From Spirogloea muscicola (lineage: Eukaryota > Streptophyta > Zygnematophyceae > Spirogloeales > Spirogloeaceae): 21,078 nucleotides of DNA. The notes beneath the pieces are model-generated. The model did no database searches. It saw nothing but the letters and a program-made list of their open reading frames with translations, and was not told where the DNA came from. Positions 1 to 10,212 of this stretch are shown in pieces; the first letter of the stretch is position 1; each line of letters opens with the position of its first letter. The stretch covers positions 243,149 to 264,226 of the forward strand of contig WELB01000133.1 in the NCBI GenBank assembly GCA_009602725.1, given 5' to 3'. The position numbers were made by a program, and so were the translations under genes.

Positions 1-2208
1 GGCGGCGCCCTGCCGGCACTGCGGCGCTGGCGCGGGCCACCTGCGGGCGCCGCCGGCGGCCGCATGGCCATCTGCCTCGCCGGCGGCCTCCGCCAATTCG
101 AGCTCACCGGCCCCAGCCTCGTGGAGCACCTCCTCGCCGGTTCTCCTCCCACCCTCTCCCTTCTGCCTTTCCTTCCTCCTCCCTCCTCTCTCTCCCTCCT
201 CCTGTGTCCCCCAAGGCCGCGTCCACAGCCACCGCCGCAGCTGCCGAGGGGCTAATGCCGTCTTCGCGCGCTTTACGTGAATTTTAGCTGAAAGCAACAT
301 TTCCTCATCAAGCTCGAGCCGTCGCCGCCGGCCTCGCGCAGGGTACGAGCATGCGGACGTGTTCGTCGTGGCGCCGCTCGACGCGGACGCGTACAAGGTG
401 CAGCTGCTGGGCGGCGCCAACGTCGCGGCCGTGCGGCTGTTCGAGCCGGTGGAGCTGCCGGTGGACGAGACGGCGATGCGGGTGCTGGCCAAGCGCGCGT
501 CGCCGCGCGGCCGCCAGGGCCTGCTGCAGTACCTCGCGCTCGTCGAGCAGTGCGGGCAGGTGATCGAGGACGCCGAGGCCGCCGGCGGCTTCGCCTACTC
601 GTGGGTCCTGCGCACCCGTCCCGACGGCCTCTGGTCCGGCCCGCCGCCGCCGCTCGCGTCCCTCGACGCCGCCGGCTACTACATCCCCCACGGTGCGCGC
701 CCCTCGCGGCTCTCGTATGCGGGCCCCCGCTTGAATTCCCTGCTCTCGCAGTCTGCGTACGTTGAGCGTTCTGCTCGTGAGCTGTGTCGTTGCTTAGCTC
801 TCTGCTGGCCTCGTCCAGCAGGGCCAGTCGAATCCTCTCTCCTCCACCTTCACACCTCCCTCCTCCTTCCGTAATTCCCAATTGTTGTCTATGTATCTGC
901 TCCCTTGTGTCCACTTCTCTCTCCTTCCTCCCTCCTTCCCTCCTTCCTCCACGCAAAGCCCCCACCTTTTCCCGTTCCTGTCTGCTATGGCGCATTGAGT
1001 GACATGTATAACTGGCTGGCCACAAACGAGGTCTTCTTATGCTTTGCGGGTTCGCCGCTGCGCTTCCTTCCAGGCTCGGACTACGATGGGCTCAACGACC
1101 GGCTGAGCTTGGCCAACCGCAGCGCCAGCAGAGTGGGCCTCGCCTGGCTCTCCACGCTGCCGGAGCTGCGCGCCAAGGCTGGCGCCATCGCCATCGGCGC
1201 CGAGAAGGTGCAGTCCTTGAACACCCCGCCACTTAGCACAGAGCCTCCGCCCCGCTGCCCGCTACTACGCCGACTCCGCAAGCGGCGACTTCGCAACCGC
1301 CGGTGGTTTTGGTCGATTTTCCCTTGTTTACTTCGCCTTTGCCTTCGGATCATCGAGAGATGTTTCTGGCCAACTGATGCAGAAAATCTTCCTAAGCTCA
1401 CTGATCGTCTGTAAGCATGTTGGCGGGTGCACTTGCTGTCTTGCGTACTTCTACGTGGCCAGTTTTTGTCAGCTCGTTCAAGCTTTTTGCTCAGATCAAG
1501 CAGTGATATTTACATCAACTCCTCTTCTGTCCATCTTAACTCAAGTGACTGTACTGTGGAAGCTCGCAGCACATGGAGGAGTTGCTGAAGCTGGGGGGCT
1601 TGCTGGGCTCGGTGCGGCGCGCTCGCTTCCCCTTCTGCGTGCTCACCAAGCGCTCGTTCCGCTTCCCCCCGGCGGAGCCGCTGCACACGCCGGTCGTGCC
1701 CATCGGCTTCGACGGAGCCAATGGCGGCAAGTACTGCTGGCCTTGCCGCCCTGCGCGCCAGTCCTCGCTCGATCCCCGCCTGCGCCAGTGGTTCGGCGCC
1801 AAGGTCTGGCCCGTACCATAGCACTGCAACCTCATGCTCTAGCCCTGAAACTTGATCCCTGCACCCGTTTACTCTGTACGGCAGTTGCAGCGCCGGCGGT
1901 AATGTGGTGTTGGCCTGAAGTTGCGCGTGCTCTTGTCCATCCATTCCTGCTGCAGCATTTCTGTAATACGACAAGCCAAGAGTGGCCGCCCCAGTGGCGC
2001 CGGCTCTTTGACAAGGCCGTGCGTGACAGAGGGCGCAGCGCATGCACGGCAGCACTTTGCGAAACACCGCAACCTCTTTCACTGCGTGCGCGGCCTCGCT
2101 AACTTTAAGCGCACGGTGCCGACGTGGGAAGGCCCTTCGGCACTCGCCATCTGCATTGCGGGCTTCAGGGTGCACCCAAAGGCAGCATCGGTGCCGCTAG
2201 CGGTGTAA
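1..2208 (+). CDS. DUF7796-family protein, 5' truncated by window, frame break in last exon
   Basis: Inferred exons are 1-139, 342-692, 1074-1207, 1570-1803 and 1983-2208; every intron but the last joins in phase with GT-AG borders. Diagnostic segments occur in family order: AICLAGGLRQFELTGPSLVE, HADVFVVAPLDADAYK, LRTRPDGLW, YDGLNDRLSLAN, FPFCVLTKRSFRFPP and a Cys pair in YCWPC. These match the plant family DUF7796 (from memory, some Arabidopsis members are labelled calcium ion-binding protein). The RTRPDG motif resembles one seen in glycosyltransferase-like proteins, so an enzymatic role on sugars is only a guess. The frame is open back to base 1 and the first motif begins at once, so the true start is probably upstream. 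A stop at 1819-1821 would end exon 4, but family-like C-terminal sequence resumes at 1983 (WPPQWRRLFDKAV) and then continues in another frame (FHCVRGLANFK, ICIAGF) to a stop at 2206-2208. This implies a frameshift or a sequence error. Confidence 0.85.
141..232 (+). repeat. Pyrimidine-rich tract in intron 1 of the DUF7796 gene
   Basis: Intron 1 (140-341) opens with a nearly pure C/T stretch of repeated CTTCCTCC and CTCTC units. It lies next to the donor rather than next to the acceptor, so it is not simply the usual acceptor tract. A similar stretch occurs in intron 2. Confidence 0.7.
835..962 (+). repeat. Pyrimidine-rich tract in intron 2 of the DUF7796 gene
   Basis: The middle of intron 2 (693-1073) holds CTCTCCTCC and CCTTCCCTCCTTCC type repeats, more than 100 bases from the acceptor at 1073. 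It resembles the tract in intron 1. Confidence 0.7.
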
Positions 2209-2466
2209 TGGGCGCTTGGTAGTCAACCGCTTCTCCAGCGAGCACTCAATTCGGTCCTCGCTTTGCTCACCTTCAGCTTAAAGCTTGTGAGCAAGTTAAA
2301 CGAAGACTGACTTACTGAGTTTATTTGCTGGCTTGAAGCCAATTCTTTAATTTTTTGGTAGGGGTTGTGCAAGGTGATCCCCTTCTCCGGATATATATAT
2401 TCTCCGCTTAGCTCCCTTGCTTATTCAGGGCGCCATTGTCACTCCCTGCTTGCAAGCAGACTAAGC

Positions 2467-2785
2467 TTAGTCATTACTTAAGTATACTGCATTTGCAACA
2501 GCTTCAGCCCAGAAGTGCTTGATCAGTCTTGCTGAGTGAAGCATTGAGCGAGCACTCTCAAGAATTATGCGATTCCATCTATCTGCTATTCCGTTTTGTT
2601 GTGGTGTATATGGAATCTTCTTCTCATGTCTAATACCACTCTCCTTTAGGGGAAAAAACGAAGAAATATACTCACCCATTGTCTGTACGTAGAATTCTGA
2701 TCTGCTTCACAGTGAAATTTTCAGCCTCCTCCTTGTACTCCTTGAACTTTGAGAGACATTCATCTCGAAGACGAGACGAAGGTTG
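2467..2785 (-). mobile_element. Degenerate Ty1/copia integrase fragment (left, minus-strand arm)
   Basis: Reading leftward, the minus strand encodes the middle of a copia-type integrase core. The segment KFKEYKEEAENFTV leads to IRILRTDNG; after a shift of frame near 2670-2680 come GEYISSFF, PYTPQQNGIADRWNR and HFWAEAVANAVYL, followed by a stop. DNG-x-EY and PQQNGxAxRxNR are hallmark integrase motifs of copia elements. The frame change, the stop and the absence of gag, protease, reverse transcriptase or LTRs show a dead fragment. It is the left arm of an inverted pair with the fragment starting at 2786. Confidence 0.85.
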
Positions 2786-3003
2786 CGTACAGACAATGGG
2801 GGAGAGTATATTTCTTCACTTGTAGTAGATTTCTGAAGGAGAGTTGAACTAGACATGAGAAGATGATTCCATGTACACCACAATAGTATGGAGTATCTGA
2901 AAGATGGAAATGCACGATTTATGAGAGTGCTTGCTCAATGCTTACTCAGCAAGACTGATAAAACAGCTGCAGCTGTTGCAACTGCAGTGTACCTGCTCAC
3001 GAG
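2786..3003 (+). mobile_element. Degenerate Ty1/copia integrase fragment (right, plus-strand arm)
   Basis: The plus strand repeats the same integrase segment in opposite orientation. It begins at CGTACAGACAATGGG, encodes TDNGGEYISS, and keeps recognisable remnants (ATTCCATGTACACCACAA, GAGAGTGCTTGCTCAATGCT, GTTGCAACTGCAGTGTACCT). In-frame stops and small indels interrupt it. It is more decayed than the left arm in the PQQNG region, but it keeps the GGEY junction that is frame-shifted there. No LTRs or target-site duplications are evident. Confidence 0.8.
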
Positions 3004-4388
3004 GAGAGCTGCATCATAGTGCGTGCCACTGCCAAGAGTGGAGCAAGGCGATGCACTTGCAGTGTTCTACTGACCGCTGTGGTTGCTCTTGCATTGAGCC
3101 TACCCTGTGGTGTTCAATCAATCAGTGCCAGCGTATCACACGTGGTTCCACACCTTCTTATTATATGGGGACATAAGCTGTCATGTTTGTGCAATTCTCA
3201 CACGACATGCAGGCTTCGCTTCTCATATATAAACTGCAATGCTCTGCCCGTACTTCACGTTTGCGGGACAGTTGGTTTACATGCAGTATCTTGCAAGGGA
3301 TAGTGGTCCAGGTCTATCAATCTGGCAATCTTTGCCTGTCTGTCAAGTGCTTGAGCCTTGACTAGCTAGCTGCCCACCCTCTCCGTTCTACACTGGCCTC
3401 TCTAACAAAGACTTGCTCAGAAAGATTGCCTGCTTCCTGTGACTGGTGTGGAAATTAGACAGATAAGTGGCAGCCCGAGTGCTGAGAAGAGGAGAGCCAG
3501 CCATGCCATCAAGGCTACAAAGGGCAATCAACAAACAGCAATTTCAGCGACAGCCAATAAGCTTACAAGCTGCCCTTTCACTCGTGCTAGAGCGGCGCTA
3601 CCAGAAGCCTGGCAGCTGCTGTACATGTCAGCTTGGTCATGTAACCTGTCACAGCCCACCAGCAGCTGCTTGTCTACCTCAACAGCAAAGATGACAGTAA
3701 AGGAGCTGAACTAAGCTACAGGATGACTGACTGTACGTTACAGACAGGTAGACAAGCTGCCCTCCTGGCTCCGTAGCGAGCACTGGCGGGGGAGGTGACC
3801 AAGCTGAAACTCAAGTGCAGCAGGAGCAAGGCTGCTTGTAGCGGCAGCCCTGCAAGAGTAGCCGTGACGCTAGCTGCTGCCAACGTTGTTGCTGATCCAT
3901 CCGTTTATCTCGACTCAGCAAGCAGCTGCTGGACTCCCCCTTGGCTAGCCATCTGTAAACCTTGACTTCGTTGATGCAATCGATTTTGCACTGGCTGCCA
4001 TGCGGCAGCCTTGGCATGCTGCCACGGGCAGACAAGCAGGGAGGGCCGCCACGGCTTGCGGCACTTGGTTGATCTCTCACAAGCAGGTATGATGGCAGGC
4101 CAACACATCAAAGCAAGGCATGTTCCTCCATGTTGCTGAGACAAACTGCATGCTCCCAGTCGACCGAGTAGTCCACTTGGCCACGCGGTCCCTACTCTGT
4201 GGTCCTTGGTGGTGGGTAAGCCTTTCCCAATTCTTCACATCAAGCTGGTTGTTTCTACAATACAATCCAATCAACGAGTCTGACCAAGCTGGACTGCTGG
4301 CCAAGCGCCTACACCTGTCAGTTAGCCTGGCTGTACAAATGAGTTAAGTGCTTGGCAACATTGAACAAAGTCAATGAGTATCGGGAAT
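3004..4388. other. Intergenic / probable 3' UTR region, no gene recognised
   Basis: This stretch lies between the copia pair and the SWI2-type gene, which is transcribed toward it. I find no frame with family motifs and no exon-like segment with matching splice borders. The part near 4388 is presumably the 3' UTR of the SNF2 gene. Minus-strand TGTAA motifs, the poly(A) signal used by many chlorophytes, occur at 3738-3742 and 3563-3567, but chance is a sufficient explanation. Confidence 0.5.
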
Positions 4389-7300
4389 CTAACGGCCGCG
4401 TGACCGGAGGAAGTCGGCCTGCAGGGCGACTCGCGCTTCGGTGCTCAGCGTTGCAACGAAGGTGCTGAACTTGACCAGGTCCATGCCTTTGAAGGCGGCC
4501 ATCTCGGCAAACTGGCTTGCTTTCCTTGCCTCCACATCATCTCTCGCAGCAATGTGGCCAAGGGACGACAACCGGCTGTCTCCAACTAAGGTGGCGGTCG
4601 ACCGGCTCAGCTCGTCATGGCGGGGCCCTTGCCGGAGGGCCTCTGCTGACCTTGGGCCAATGGATGATGCGCCAGGCGATCTGCCGACCACACCGTCCGC
4701 ATCCTCTGGCGTTCTCTGCTTCCAGTGGTGTCGGCCTCCATGCGGTGGCCTTTTTGTAGTAGCACTGTGGACCTCAGCCTTTCCCCTTTTCCTTGGTGGT
4801 GACTTGGAACCCAACACCTGCTCATTCCGATGCGTATATATGACGCCTGCACCCCTTGACTTACACCAGTTTAGAGCATGTGCCAGCAACTTTGACAAGC
4901 TTACAGTACACAAGGTCTGCACTGTCAGAAGACAAAGCTACGCACGACCGGCTGCTCGTGTCTTTGCTGGTGCAGCTAAAGCTATTACATGGCCTTCTTT
5001 TAGGTGGATATCAGTAACATGTACCTGCAGATGCAAGTTCCTCCCTGAGTGTATTGCCTCCTGCCCCACTTCGGACAGCGGCCTCCTGTGCATCATCTTC
5101 TACCTCTCCGCCACCCTGTCTCGCCCGTGCAGCCATGGCTTCGGCCTGGATAAGGCGCGCGAGCTCGCTCAAGCCATGCGCGTCGCCATCGTCATCTTCT
5201 ACCAAGGAGCCATGCACCCCCTCCCCAGCAGGCTCCTGCTCGCTTGCGCGGGCAGCCCGCCGATGGCCGCCTCCCGCTGGCTGCGCCTGGTTCGCGACAA
5301 CCCTCAGCCGCCTTGCCTCGTGCTTCTCAATAATGTCCGCAGTGAATACCTCGTCGGAGAGATCCTGGAACAGGTTTCCCACACCAAAGAGCTCCCCCTT
5401 GTGGATCTTGGAATCCTGCATGTATAGCGCACCCCTTTATTAAGTTGGGCTGCAATATCATTGCATGTGACTTTCTGTTACTTATAAATTCCTTGATACA
5501 GAAGTCGTTGGCTTAATTGCCTCAATTACAATGACAAAGCTGGTCGCTACACTAGGAGCCTGGAACCCTTCAGTTAAGGACGTCTGGTGACAAGATCTGG
5601 GTCAAGTGACCAGGCTGCAGACCTGCACGCCCTCAAAGTAGCGTTTCTCTGTTGCCCCAACAGTGGCAATATTGGACTGCTGCTGCTTGTAGATCTGCCG
5701 GGAGTACACGAGCTCCTCCAGGGAGCCCGCCGATAGCAGCCGATACACTGTGACGTGCCTTGTCTGGCCATAGCGGAACGATCGGTCCTGCGCCTGCAGG
5801 TCGTGCGCGGGATTCCAGTTGGGGTCAAAGACGACCACCCGGTTGGCGCTCGCAAGGTTTAGGCCCAGGCCTCCGGCGCGCGTGGACATCAAGAAGACCT
5901 GGAAACACAAAGTTGCTGTTCAGCAAAGCTCCAATAGATCATCACACCCCTTGCAGACTTGATACGCCAGGAACTTAGAGCACCTATTCCTGTCTAGCTC
6001 ACAAGTCTCCCTGACTGATACTGACGGCCATAACTATGAAGATATGGAAGTAGAGAATTGTTTCTCAAGCTGCTACTGTCTGTGAGAGAGCTTGATAAAA
6101 TGGAATCATGCAAGAGGACCTGAATGCTTGGACTGCTGTTGAACTCGTCCACCATTGCTTGTCGAGCAGCCATAGGCGTGCCACCGTCCAGCCTGAGGAA
6201 GCTGTAGCCTCTCCTTATGAGGAATCGATCGAGAATATCAAGCATCCTGCAGAAGCAGCAAGATACCAAGGTGTCAGCTGCAGCTAAGCTCAAACATAGC
6301 ACAGTGTCGACTATGGTTGTCACTGCAATTGGGTCCTGGGCGCACACATACTTGACTGAGAGGCTGAAAAGGAGTATCTTGTCACCGCCACTAGTCCAGC
6401 TCGTCAGCAGGAGCTCCAGCGCCTGCATCTTCCCGCAGTGGCTTGCATCGCTGAGGCCCAGGAAGCTCTTGCTCGGGGCCACGCCACCAGCCAGCGACGC
6501 ACCCTCTCCTAGGGCCATCCTGGCAAACTCCTTGTCCTTCTCGCGCTTCCCTGGCTCGTCTTTGGGGTTTGCTTTTATGAGCTCGAGGTGGTTGCTGACC
6601 TGGCACAGCGGCAGGGGCTCGGCCCCAGGCATCAGAGTCCTGGAGCATGAGTGAGAAGAGTCTGGTTGTTGGTTCTGCTTTATGTTTAGGACTTGTATCT
6701 CGAGGTTGCTCAACAGTGAGCCCTGGGTCCATGCTGCAGTTCTGCATGGGCTGACTAAATGAATAGATTTTTCCTTCTTCGAAATGCAATTATCATGCTG
6801 ACGGTGTAACGTAGACTGCGACATTCGTGGTGGGCACCTGCTGCAGCTTCGTGAGGCAGGGGAGGATGAGGCAGAACGGGCACTGCTCGCATGCCTGCCC
6901 GTCCTTGTGCATGTGCTTCCACAGGATGCCATCTTCTGCCACCTGATGGTGGCACTCAGCCCTTGTCAGCCTCGATCCACAGCTGCAATGTACATACAGG
7001 CAGCGGTCGGACACTCCTCTCAGATATTGAGTATGGAGCCTAGCGTTGACCATGTCATGTCAGCTGAAGAGCACAGCAGCAGCAGCAATCTAGCATCAGT
7101 GGCGATCAGGTGTGGCGAAAGCGAGCTGACATGATCAGCGGATATGATCAGTGGCATCCACATGCGCTACCTGCAAGGCTCGTCCTTCTGAATGAGGAGC
7201 TGCATGTCGGGGCTGCCGAGGATGCGGTGGTACACCTGGCGCTGCAGCGGTGACATAGTGCAGAAGACGATGTTGTCCTCCTTGCCCAGCATCAGATGGC

Positions 7301-10212
7301 CAATGGTCTCATCCTTTGTCCTCCTCAGCATGAACCGTTTCAGGACAGACACGAGCTCCTCCTTTCTTGCTTCTGCTTTCTCCACAAAGTACGATGGGAC
7401 GCTGAGCCGCTGGCCCTGGCAGCGGAAAATGAGTAAAGCACTCCACCCAGTATCATTGTCACGTGTCATTGGCTACGTGGTCAGAGAATCATGAGCTACT
7501 GTTATACTGATACTGTATCAATGCTTGTCATGTCCAAGATCCTTACCTGGTTCGATTTAGCCCTTTACAAAAGCTTGGATACGAGAAGTGTTGCGGAGAA
7601 TGAAGTTGCCATGCATACCTGCTGAAGAGGCTGTTCATAATACTCCCGGAACTGTACGCGATCACCAAGGCAGCCTGGTGACGCCCAGTGCAGGACATTG
7701 AAGAGCTCCAAGTACTTGTTCTGCATGACTGTCCCAGATAGGCCATATCTGCGCCGTGTCTGGAAGCGCTGGCAAGCGATGTAGATCTTCGACTGCACAC
7801 GCCCCAGCACAGCAAATGATTAGGCTCGTCAATGATCGACAATAAACTAGGTGTGTAAGAAGCTGAATCCATAAATTCTTATCAAGCATCTCTATAGAAA
7901 GGGTCAAGCATGCTGATAATGGACAAGCGGATGTCCTGCGAAATCGTTCTATAGCTGGTGACCTGTGGGGTGATACCTTTTCATTCTTCAGCCGGTGCAC
8001 TTCATCGGCGACAATGCAGTCCCAGCCAATGGCCAGAAGCTCGTCCTGAGTTCGCAAGTAGGTGTCATAGCTCGTCAGCAGGACCTGGTGGCCCGCACCG
8101 AAGGCAGATTGTGATTGATCATTCAGGAACAGCATTCCAAAAAAAATAAAAAAATCTCCAAGAACCTGAAAAGGAAGACACAACTCCTTGTATTCCTAGA
8201 CCCCAGCATACAGTTGCTCGATTCTCAATCTCAACTATCTGGCCCAGAAGACTGATGTTGACAATTCCAGCAAGTAGAACAAGGTGAACGTGCCATAGCC
8301 TTCGTCTTTGGCAGGACCAGTGCTGCCTGAGTTTGACTAAATGATTTGTGGATCATCCTCATGCCAAGTTGCTCTATCTAATGGCGTGGGGGTGCTGAAC
8401 CTCAAATTCGCCCACGAGCAGGCGTGCGAGAGAGCTCTCACGTGTTGGGCCATGGAAGAGGCCCACACGGAAGCTGCCCCAGGCCCGGAACTCTTTCTCC
8501 CAGTTGTGGAGTACTGAGGTTGGGCACAGGATCAGAACAACCTGCAAACGTAGTTAAGTGAGCATGTGACTATCATCAATTCATCATTGCCACGGAGCAG
8601 CAGTTGTTTCATGGACTTAGAAGGTTTGAGATGGCTATCTTTATATGGGGTGTGAAGTCCAAGGTCAGGGCTCAATGATGAGTTTGAGAACTTGCGGAGA
8701 AGAGCTTGAGCAGTGGACGTTGCCGCCAAGGTTGACACACAGCTTACCTTTGCAAATTCGTGACCATTGGGAACATTAGCCCGGATCTTCTTGGAGGACA
8801 CCCTGGGCGGCAACTTGCGTTCCTCGACTACTTCGTCAGTGAAGTCCCCGCGCTTGCCAAGTACCGCCGCCAGGAAGGCGATGACCTGCACCGTCTTGCC
8901 CAAGCCCCTGCGCGCAGCCATTGAAGGCGTCCATTTACAAGATTACACCTGGCATCCTGTAGACATCTGATCCACAGAGAAGTGGCAAAGCTGGAGAGAA
9001 AGAGAAAATGTTGAGCAAGAGTTATTGTTGCATACATTATATGAGAAGACGGTCTTTGAAGCTGGCGTGAGGTCAATGGCTGACTTAACGAAAGAGCTTC
9101 TGCAATTGCGGCGTAGCTTTAGGCTCAGGTAGTGTCGCACATGTCATCGCCGAGGATGCCACCTTGGTGGGCGCGGTACAGGCGATAGAGGAACCGGGCG
9201 CCCTCGCGCTGGTGTGGCAGTAGCTGACCATTGATGGAGGCCGGCACGACCACCGGCCGGTCGGAGGAGCCGGAAGGGCCCTCATCGCCAGCGAGCGGCC
9301 ACAGAACGAGCGGCTCTGCTGGGCCATCTGCCGGCCCCTGCAATTTTCCGCATAAGCAGATCACATTGTTGGGTTCTAGATTTCAGGGTCTTTGCTGTCA
9401 ATTTGCTGTCAAGAGCTATGTACTGAGCTGAATACAGAGGCTCGCTCTCCTGATTGAAGGCCTCATTGGCTCTCAGCTGCCGTCAATGCTGAGTTCGCCA
9501 CTTCCCATGGAGGGACTGGCGAAGCCCCAAGTCTTCGTAACCGTGACACTAGATCAACACCTTCAGCAATAATTACTATTATCAATATCTAGACCACGGC
9601 ATAAGAGTGTACCCGAATGAAGAGGCCAGCCTCGCTGTCGGTCGCGTGCTCTCCGATGTCCTCAGCCTCGCCCTCAGCACTCAATGGCTGCTTCTGCAAC
9701 GCATCTCCGCCTTGCTGTGCATCGCTGACCCTGCCCACAGGCCCTCCTGGGCTTCGAGCAGGGGACGGCAAGGCACTATGGTCCGGCTGCCGCTTTGGCG
9801 TCTTCGCCGGTGCAGGCTCCAGACGGTCGACCTCAGCGTCTCCGTCATTGCCACCGTCGCTGTCGCTGTCGCCAGCTGCAATGGCCGTTCTGAGGCCCTC
9901 CAGGGGCAGGAGTCGGCCCTGCAGGGAGCGCAGTGGACGTCCCGCCTCGTTGCAGCTGCACGACGACCGCCATGAGGTCCCTCAGATGCGTCCCAATAGG
10001 CCAGCTGCGGCGCCGCAGAGAGCTGCGAGACGAGCCCTGCCTTCCCACCTGGCTTTGGCAAAGCCGGCCGCAGAGGCATCAGTGAGAGGCGGCGTAGCTC
10101 GCGGCAGCGGCGGCGGCGGAGGCGGAGGCGGCGACGGCGGCGGAAGCGGCGGCGGCAGCGGAGGGCCTCGTGCGGCGCCGGCGATGGCGGCTTTGAGAGC
10201 GCGCAGCGACAT
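4389..10212 (-). CDS. SWI2: SNF2-family DNA-dependent ATPase, ERCC6L2/SWITCH2 (CHR9) type
   Basis: Fourteen exons join in phase with GT-AG borders: 10049-10212, 9613-9955, 9141-9337, 8748-8907, 8401-8541, 7977-8084, 7619-7792, 7171-7415, 6838-6982, 6352-6599, 6120-6246, 5623-5898, 5025-5415, 4389-4846. The product is about 1058 residues. After a low-complexity N-terminus come [13 protein letters not shown], Walker A DDMGLGKT (233-240), [13 protein letters not shown], Walker B ADEVH (361-365), [22 protein letters not shown], a Cys-rich stretch (510-553), [19 protein letters not shown] (689-699) and [11 protein letters not shown] (719-729). The segments [28 protein letters not shown] and [10 protein letters not shown] after the helicase core are, from memory, typical of plant SWITCH2 and ERCC6L2 rather than CSB. 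Human ERCC6L2 acts in nuclear DNA repair; that role here is inferred. Start ATG at 10212 gives MSLRALK, resembling the Arabidopsis start. Longer than the ~860-residue Arabidopsis protein because of a proline-rich N-terminus and a longer tail. Confidence 0.96.
10104..10165 (-). repeat. GGC/GGA-rich tract encoding a proline run in SWI2 exon 1
   Basis: The plus strand shows interrupted GGCGGC, GGAGGC and GGAAGC triplets. On the coding strand they give a proline run broken by Leu and Ser, at about residues 17-36. It is a low-complexity N-terminal extension ahead of the conserved protein and is probably length-variable. Confidence 0.85.

Larger units (their letters stand above)
2467..3003. repeat. 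Imperfect inverted repeat formed by two copia fragments
   Basis: Bases 2467-2689 on the minus strand and 2786-3003 on the plus strand are recognisably the same integrase sequence. About 96 bases separate them, and the spacer itself still encodes integrase of the left arm. A transcript across the pair could fold into a long imperfect hairpin. The arrangement suggests an inverted duplication or two nested insertions followed by loss of the rest. Confidence 0.75.

Noticed and set aside
273-1025. Minus-strand open frame of 250 codons rich in Arg
   Set aside because: It is a shadow of the GC-rich DUF7796 exons; Arg/Ala bias from reading GCC-rich DNA backwards, and no motifs.
1570-1821. Ending the DUF7796 protein at the stop 1819-1821
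   Set aside because: Family-like C-terminal sequence resumes at 1983 and a phase-0 donor AAG|GTCTGG at 1803 precedes the stop, so I prefer a fifth exon; the short form remains possible.
4441-5427. Plus-strand open frame of 328 codons
   Set aside because: It lies antisense to exons 13 and 14 of the SWI2-type gene and crosses their intron. It has no motifs, and the minus strand explains the sequence by homology.
7060-7095. CAG repeat as a notable microsatellite
   Set aside because: Only about four uninterrupted units within an intron; too short to matter.
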